Shown: in pieces, positions 57,554 through 64,000 of the stretch
Layout of the letters: every line of letters starts with the position of its first letter
Position numbering within the stretch: the first letter of the stretch is position 1
Assembly (NCBI GenBank): GCA_028583415.1
Contig: CM053269.1
Coordinates: 31,686,254 to 31,750,253 of the forward strand
Length of the DNA stretch: 64,000 bases
Reading direction: 5' to 3'
Source of the DNA: Protea cynaroides
Lineage: Eukaryota > Streptophyta > Magnoliopsida > Proteales > Proteaceae
Notes under the pieces: model-generated
The model's input: the letters and a program-made list of their open reading frames with translations, nothing else
The model's database searches: none
Told to the model about the DNA's origin: nothing
Translations under genes and position numbers: made by a program

Positions 57554-60500
57554 ATGGCTCGTCTCAGCAGCCATAAAAGCTTCATCTTCCCTGCTCCACC
57601 TCCATCCCCAGTGAATCCGTCCCTGATTACTCCAACACCGATTGCCACTGGCAAAGGAATAAGATCAGCCGTCGTGGACGATGACATCCTCTCCAAATAT
57701 CTCGAGAGCAGGCTTCGTGTTCCTGATCTTAACATGCCCCAATCTCGTTCTTTCTCGATCTCACGTCGACGGAGTCCCGCAGAGATCGATCTACGATTGC
57801 TTTTGTCAAGAGATGATGATTCGATTCGTCAGATATTGGGATCTGCAATGGAGTTTGGCGTTTTCAAAATCATCGGTCTTGGAATCTCTGCCGACGAATT
57901 ACGATCCATGATGGCAGAAGCAGAACTGATTTTTCCGATCCCGGTGGAGTTGAAGAAGGATCTAGGTCGAGAGGAGTTCTTGTGGTTTTGTCCTGGAAAT
58001 CATGAGCTGGAAACGCTACAAGGAAAGATCGGCCGAGGAAGATATCGGAACTTTAGGTAAGGACAGATGACTGACTGATCATATTATAACACTTTAATAT
58101 CGGTATGATAAAGAGATATCAGAAGATATCACCCCGAAGCCAAAGCTTTTCTGCAGGAACTCAGCTTTTCTCTGCCAAACGTGGCAATTCCAACCATTAG
58201 AGATTGATCAGGGAATGATCTTAATTTGCTAGGACTTAAAATTTTAACTTAGGCCTTGTTTCATTGTCAAATTTTTCGCTTTTACATGAAAATATTTTTT
58301 ATGATTGGAATATTTGATTCTAAAGAAAATAAAGGGGAAGAAAGTGATATATTTTCAAATTTATATATATATTTTTAATCGGTATCTATCTATCATCATT
58401 GTATCTCTTACACCAAAAAAAAAATAAAAATAAAAAAAAAATAAAAAAAAAATCTCTAGATCATTTCAAAATTAGTTATTAAATTTTATTTTACTTTGTA
58501 ATTAATTTTCTTCCAATTAAATTATAAAATAACGATTATGTTTTAAAAAAATTACTAAATAGGTTAAGAAATTTAAGTAAATTATGTAAAAAAAATTAAG
58601 TATGTATTACAAAATGATATTAATTAATAATTACATAAGTTTTATTTTTCATTGTTAAATAAATTTTCTTCCCTTTACTTGCAATCATATTAAGTTGATA
58701 TGTAAAATTTTCCTATTTTTCAATAAAAAAAATCAAATCATATTTTGTATAGAATTTTTCTTTTTAATTTATTATTTCACATGGAAATAAACAGAGCCTC
58801 ATATTCAACCATATACTATTCTTGTGTGTCGACTCACGTGGATTTTCTGTATCATCTGATCTGCAAGCCACATGGTAGAACAGCCCATACATATGTGCTA
58901 GGTTTTGAGGTGTATAGCCAACAAATCCGTTTGATCAGCTAATCTTTTTATAGTAGAAAATGATTCATGTATATATTTTAGACATTGACAAAAGAGTGAG
59001 ATCAACAATTAAAGTAATTTTTTAAAAAAAAAAAAAAAAAAAAAAAACAGAAGAAAAGAAAACGATTAAAGTAATTTCATTTCAATTTCATGTAAAAAGA
59101 AAGAAGCTCTATTAATGAAAAATCGACCAACTTCATGCTGATGATCATGTTTGTTTAATCAAATTAATTAATTGGCAAGTTAATACTAGGTCTTGTTTGC
59201 TCTTATTTGTGTAATGGTCTTCCGTAATATAGGCCATGTTTGTGTCCAGGTTTCTAACTGTTTGTCAACTCAATTAATCAATTTGGACACTATGATCCAT
59301 CAATAACCATTATCAAGATGAAGAACGGCCCCAACCCATACGCACCCAATTAGTTACATACACAAAATACATGTAAAGTCATTATTCCGAAGACAACCCC
59401 CTTGCTCAGCTGGTGTTGGCACATAGGAATTCATGGGTTTGATTTTTTTGTTTTCATCGCCCATGGGTGCTCACTCTATAGGATGTCTCAAAATAAAAAT
59501 CATTCTTTTAAAAATGTATATTTTCTCTTTGTCGCTCTAATTTATTTTGTTACAAAGATTCTTTTTTAATAATTTTATGTCATATATATAATCGTCATAT
59601 ATATAATGGTTATTCTTCTTTTTATTATTCTTTTTTTCTTTTTAAGCACCAAAAAAAAAAAAAAAAAAAAAAATCCTTGACTTTTTATCTCTCGTTGTCT
59701 GATAAAGGCAACCATCTCCTATTACCTTACGTACCTCAATATCATAAAAACTGTACATATGTTAATGTTTTAGGATATCTCTGTACTTGACCATTGTATA
59801 TATTGAAAAAAGAAAAAGTAAAAATAGATTAAGGGTCTATCTGGTTAGAAATTAAGTGGAATCTTTTATTGGGAAACTGAAGTAAATGAAGTGCAATATT
59901 AGAAAGAAAAAAAAAAAAAAGAAAAGAAAACGGGGGGTGGGGGGTGGGGGGGGGGGGGGGGGGGGGTGGGGTTGGGAATTCTCAATGGAGAGTTTGGTTG
60001 GTAGTAAAATTGATGCGTGGGGATTAATAAGAGATGAAAATAATTCATTCTAAAAATGTTTTCAAGTAAACTTTAGATTGAAAAGGAAAAACTCTCTTAA
60101 GCTTAAACATTGCCAGAAAAAGGGAAAAGTGGGGATTAGAGAAAACATCTTGCCCACAAAAGTTTAGGCAGCATTTGGTATTTATTTTTGGAATGAATTC
60201 TATATTAAGAACACATTTTGAGATGACAAAAATAGTATTTGGTATTTATTGATTATTATCTTTCTTGAATCTTGGAGGCATTATAGAATGCAGCTCATTA
60301 TGGAATGCACTCTTTACCCTATTATGCATTGCAATCCCATAACAGGATGTGTTTTAAGAATACATTGCATAGAAACACGACTTTACATTTACATCTGTAC
60401 GTACACGATAAACCAGTTTTTGAGGGTTACATTTTGTTGAATTAACATGTCTACTTCATTTTTGACTAATTTCCTTTCACTTCTAACCAGACTAACCATA

Positions 60501-62669
60501 AGAGCATGGATCAGTGCCCGGATCACATAAACCTGGTGTCAACGACACTAGATTCGTTGACACCAGCGATTGGTGTCCATTGGATTGCATAAAAAACCCC
60601 TCATTCATTCTTCTCAAATATCAAAATATTCTTTTATTTTTAGGTTCCCGTGATAATCAAATGACATCTCATGTAAGGGAATCACTAGAGCATTGACAGA
60701 AGCCGGTCTATAGATTAACACTTTTTATAATCATACGTTTTTGGATCTCTGGGGTTCCACTAACCTTATTGAATGAGCTCTTATAGCTAGCCACCAAATT
60801 AACACCCCCTCCTTATATTAACTATTTAAACACTGCTTTCATTTTCACAGCTTCAACGAGTAGCAACCTCAACCTTCTAATGACTCCATTTCGGATTTCA
60901 GCCGAACGATGGAAAGCATTTTTGGCAAACTGAAAGCCATTGCCGACATGGTGGGTCAGATACTATCGGACTACCATATGGGAAAGAATCGCAGAGATCA
61001 GGGTATCCAAGCTGGGATGGATCCTATTCTCTGTCTACATAAATCCGTTGGCCCGATTCTGTCATACAATGACTCTTATCCTTATGCTCTGAGCTTCTTC
61101 CTTTCTGACAGCGATCATGAGTTCTTGGTTCAGTCTGCAAGAGCTCCTTTGTCATTCAACGCAATGGCCGGAAGTATTCTCGTCACAGTCAGAAAACAGC
61201 TTCAGGTAAAAACAAGGCTATCATTTATGTTTTAGTTTATGATCTATTTACAAAAGAAAATAATTAATGACAATAATTTTTAATTAAAAATAAAAATGTG
61301 TGAAATAGAACTTGGCTGTCCGAAACTGAGCCTGAGTTTGACAATCATAGTTGTCAAGGCGTCACCTAGGCATCACTTAGGCGCCCAGGAACTTTTGTGA
61401 GGTCTTGAAAAATCAGGCTCTTTGGTCACCTAGGCGAGCTCCTTGATCACCTAGGTGGGCGCCTTGATCACCTAGGCGTCCTGTCAGGCCTCCTGCACCT
61501 TGGTTCGCCTTAATGTCTTAACAACTATATTGAAACCATTGCAAGATAGATACCAGATTATCAGTTGACTAATCCAACACTTGGGCAGTTTGTATCATGT
61601 GGTCAATGGAGACCAGGCCCAAGCCCATGATAAACCTTTATTATCAGTTTTGAGGGACACAAGTTTCTCAAGCTTTGCCACCAAGGACTAGCGCAAGAGC
61701 TCCAGCCCTGATAGGCCAGTGATTGGAGGGGCTGCATTATAGGAGGGGTTTAGGCCCACCTTCGTCGAATAGTGTTTGGATGCTGCGATTTTTTATTCTG
61801 GGTAAGGTTTTTCCACCCTGAAGCCTGAGCTTTTGGATTGGATGCCATCGATTGGTATCAGAGTGGATAGTGCACTAGTCATGTGGGATTTCCATGGTCT
61901 AGAGCTAGAGGAAGTTGATGTAGCCCGTAGATCCGTAATTGGAGGGTTTGGCTTCATGGTAAAAATGAAAGGGTTTAGTCCCACATTGGTTAGATAGTAT
62001 GTGGATGTTCGACTTATGATCCTCGGTAGGACTCTCCACCTTGAAGTTCGAGCTTTTGGTTTGAATGCTGTGAAGCATAGTCCAAAATAGTAGCCAAAGC
62101 ACATGTACAGGCTTATACCAATTACCAAGATAAAATTGCAACAAATTATAGACAAGTGTTCAATATGGTAGGCTTATTAGAAAATAAGTAGCTAATATAT
62201 ATAATCTTGTCTTAGCTGCTAGAGATTATATTAAAAAGATATTTGGTTACAGAGATCACATATTGTATATGGCCGGGCCCAGGCCCTTGGCAGAGCTGGG
62301 TCAGGAATTGTAACCCCTAGAAGGACCCAAACCCAGTAAAAGTCCATGTTTGAGTTGAGTGGTTTGAGCCAAGTGGCTAGAAAGGAAAGAAAATACATAT
62401 ATCAGAAGTTAATTTCATTTTGATTTCTGAATCTAACAAAGGGATTTTTCTGTTGGTGAGCTTAGGAATGGAGCAATGGTGAGTTCAAAACTGTTTCTGG
62501 GGAGCCAAATTTGATACTAAACTCTGATGGAAGCTCCTCTTTCTTCGTTGAGTTCATGTGTACTCCTTCATCATTAAGTTACAAACCTAATCAAATGAAG
62601 AAAATCTCTTTGCATAATCAAATCTTGACATTCCTCATCGTTTGGTTCCTATACAAATTCTTCACTTAG
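57554..62669 (+). CDS. 2-oxoglutarate dioxygenase-like protein lacking metal ligands
   Basis: Three exons are seen at 57554-58056, 60902-61205 and 62466-62669. Introns are GT-AG and phases match, giving 336 aa. Residues about 73-135 resemble the DIOX_N domain (AEIDLRLLL, then AMEFGVFKIIGLGISADEL). The C-terminal half keeps the jelly-roll pattern: AGSILVTVRKQLQEWSNGEF matches the GD-LQ-WSNG-YKSV segment of plant 2-ODDs. The catalytic HxD is replaced (FFLSDSDHEFL), the distal His of HRV is gone (KTVSGEP), and the RxS that binds 2OG is replaced by SFFVEF. Known family members hydroxylate or desaturate hormones and secondary metabolites; this one should not bind iron normally. The C-terminus ILTFLIVWFLYKFF (about 322-335) looks like a tail anchor. 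The start is the first ATG after a strong TATA box. Intron 2 holds a MITE and a TRIM-like element. Alternatives: a non-catalytic regulator or a decaying gene; the open frame argues against decay. Confidence 0.88.
58250..58795. mobile_element. MITE candidate in intron 1 of the dioxygenase-like gene
   Basis: The left TTAGGCCTTGTTTCATTG and right AATAAACAGAGCCTCATA are inverted relatives, and the interior is AT-rich. It is similar in style to 6284-6514. No firm target duplication was found. Confidence 0.4.
59933..59972 (+). repeat. Poly-G tract in intron 1
   Basis: GGGGGGTGGGGGGTGGGG is followed by about 21 consecutive G and GGGGTTGGG, right after a poly-A/GAAAA run. It has G-quadruplex potential; the exact length may be unreliable. 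Confidence 0.85.
61347..61528. mobile_element. MITE with repeated CACCTAGGCG units (182 bp)
   Basis: The left end ATAGTTGTCAAGGCG and right end CGCCTTAATGTCTTAACAACTAT are inverted relatives. Inside, CACCTAGGC-type palindromes recur at least five times. It lies in intron 2 of the dioxygenase-like gene. A fragment of the same family is at 702-786. Confidence 0.65.
61709..62078 (+). mobile_element. TRIM-like miniature LTR element
   Basis: Two similar about 145-160-bp sequences, 61709-61852 and 61919-62078, share ATTGGAGGG, GGGTTTAG(G/T)CCCAC, ACTCTCCACC/TTTTTCCACC, CTGAAG and GAGCTTTTGG. Between them TTGGTATCAGAGTGG (61852) matches the tRNA-Met PBS directly after the first repeat. No coding capacity. 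It lies in intron 2 of the dioxygenase-like gene. Confidence 0.65.
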
Positions 62670-63677
62670 TACTCCTCTACATTTAGAGGAACTTAAGATC
62701 TACCGTTTGGAGTTGTATGCTTTTTCAAGTTTGAATAATCTACTTATGTGATGATGCTGTTCTGCGGAGTCGGATGATGTTGTTGAAGAGTGAATTTTCT
62801 TAATAATCACAAAAAAAAGGTTTGTACATGACATTTGATTTTGAATATGATTTTCATACTGTTGTAATTACAAGTGAAATTGGCTAACCAAACAAAAATA
62901 TAAGTGTAATTCATTATCATGATTAATTATCAAAGCTTAATCTTGGTTTGTCATATATTGGGTATCAAAAGGATGTTTTTTTCTTTTAATTTGTGCCATC
63001 TATGGGATATACCAAAACATGCAACAAAAATTTCGAGGTTCGTGTGGATCGGGGACTACTTTACAGGTTTCTTTTGCTTCTGTTTCTTGTGAGGTTGTGT
63101 TTGGTTTGTATCATTAAAATGTATTTTAGGTCAAGAAAACATTCTTAGATGAAAAAAACAGTGTATGATATTCTCAATGTTCTTGGATCATGGCATGCGT
63201 AAGAGAAATTGACCTATTTTGGAATGTAGTCTTTAGCCCAATCTGCATTCTGAGCCCATAATAAGAACTCCTCGGTCTTAGTCCATTCTCATTCATTTTT
63301 AGGAATGGATTCTTTATTCTAAGAATGTATTTCTAAAAATACATTCCAACAATACATACGAAATACAACCTAAAACTATCCCCTAATTTTGCTTTCCATT
63401 TTATTACTAATTTTTATCTGGGAGGATTTTTTTCCCCTCTAGATCATGTTGAAAGGTTGGAGTATTGTGCCATAAAATTTTTTACAGAAAATGATAATTA
63501 TTTTACCCATCATATGCTATTTTTGTTGGACATAATTAGTAAACACATTTAACCAGGATTGAGTAAGGGAATAATCTAGCCATATGATTAAATTGAATCC
63601 TCATGGGTACCATACCATCACCATTTTGTAGGGAAAAGAAAGTACATTCTAACAGTATATACTTCTGTCTTCCTCTC
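62670..63677. other. 3' UTR and intergenic DNA
   Basis: Positions 63290-63370 contain ATTTCTAAAAATACATTCCAAC-type palindromic text like that near 35400 and 60350, probably MITE remnants. No gene is seen. Confidence 0.4.
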
Positions 63678-63913
63678 GGATTTAAATCATCTCCTCTCTC
63701 AGATTCGGGAGGAGGGATTGCTGCCTGGATGGATGGCCGCCACCTGGCTCTCGGGTGAATCCGAGCCATCCATCCGAGCCAACACCCCAGCCGACAAGCT
63801 GAGCCGAGTCGGCTCGGATGGATGGCTCGGATTCACCCGAGAGCCAGGTGGCGGCCATCCATCCAGGCCACCGCCCCTCCTCCTGAATCTCAAGGAGGAG
63901 ACGATGTGGATCC
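63678..63913. mobile_element. GC-rich palindromic MITE, copy 8 (236 bp)
   Basis: It begins GGATTTAAATCATCTCCTC and ends GGAGACGATGTGGATCC. The flanks CTTCCTCTC and CTCCCTCTC form a 9-bp duplication (8 of 9). The arms are almost perfect over about 100 bp (GGATGGATGGCCGCCACCTG against CAGGTGGCGGCCATCCATCC), with the centre GCCGACAAGCTGAGCCGA. The three overlapping minus-strand open frames here are by-products of the palindrome. Confidence 0.9.
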
Positions 63914-64000
63914 CTCCCTCTCTCTCCTTTAAGTGTTTGGGTTCTTCTTGTACTTTCAAATTTTTTTTTTTGAGTAAAATGTATTCTCACTTCTCTATTA

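Overview
This is a plant nuclear window, most likely from a woody non-grass angiosperm with a TE-rich genome. The coding genes have GT-AG introns of about 0.1 to 2.8 kb, the intergenic DNA is AT-rich, and most of the sequence is transposon-derived. The species cannot be named from the sequence alone.

Three host genes are supported, all on the + strand. (1) 3428-5806: four exons of a small RNase H1-like protein; its first exon is not visible. (2) 27582-36222: a complete 7-exon WNK (with-no-lysine) kinase of 639 aa, closest in its motifs to the Arabidopsis WNK4/WNK5 type, with an apparent GC-AG intron. (3) 57554-62669: a 3-exon, 336-aa protein with the 2-oxoglutarate/Fe(II) dioxygenase fold. 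It lacks the iron and 2OG ligands and ends in a hydrophobic tail.

Layout. 0-3.4 kb: end of a copia-type element with a 184-bp LTR, a 764-bp foldback element, and an organelle-derived piece carrying a group II intron domain V. 6-27 kb: gene-poor, with LINE-type RNase H remnants, a decayed copia element with its 3' LTR, an antisense gypsy fragment, hAT-type elements and several GC-rich hairpin elements. 27-36 kb: WNK, with a hAT insertion in intron 5 and a hairpin element in intron 6. 37-38.6 kb: a 1459-bp hAT derivative with a perfect 8-bp target duplication. 39-55 kb: two nested LTR retrotransposons. A 12.4-kb chromovirus (Tekay/Del-like) with 2.4-2.5 kb LTRs sits inside the gag of an older gag-only element that ends in two tandem-repeat arrays. 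57-64 kb: the dioxygenase-like gene with a MITE and a TRIM-like element in intron 2.

The most unusual items are: (a) a dispersed family of about 240-bp GC-rich palindromes with 9-bp target duplications, at least eight copies in 64 kb; (b) the chromovirus, which carries an antisense gene between PBS and gag, shares a clustered ACCGGT palindrome array between its LTRs and the antisense promoter region, and has an 84-bp intron-like segment with a stop codon exactly between gag and protease; (c) the ligand-less, tail-anchored dioxygenase-like protein. The host genes show no operon-like relationship; they are independent genes separated by transposon DNA.
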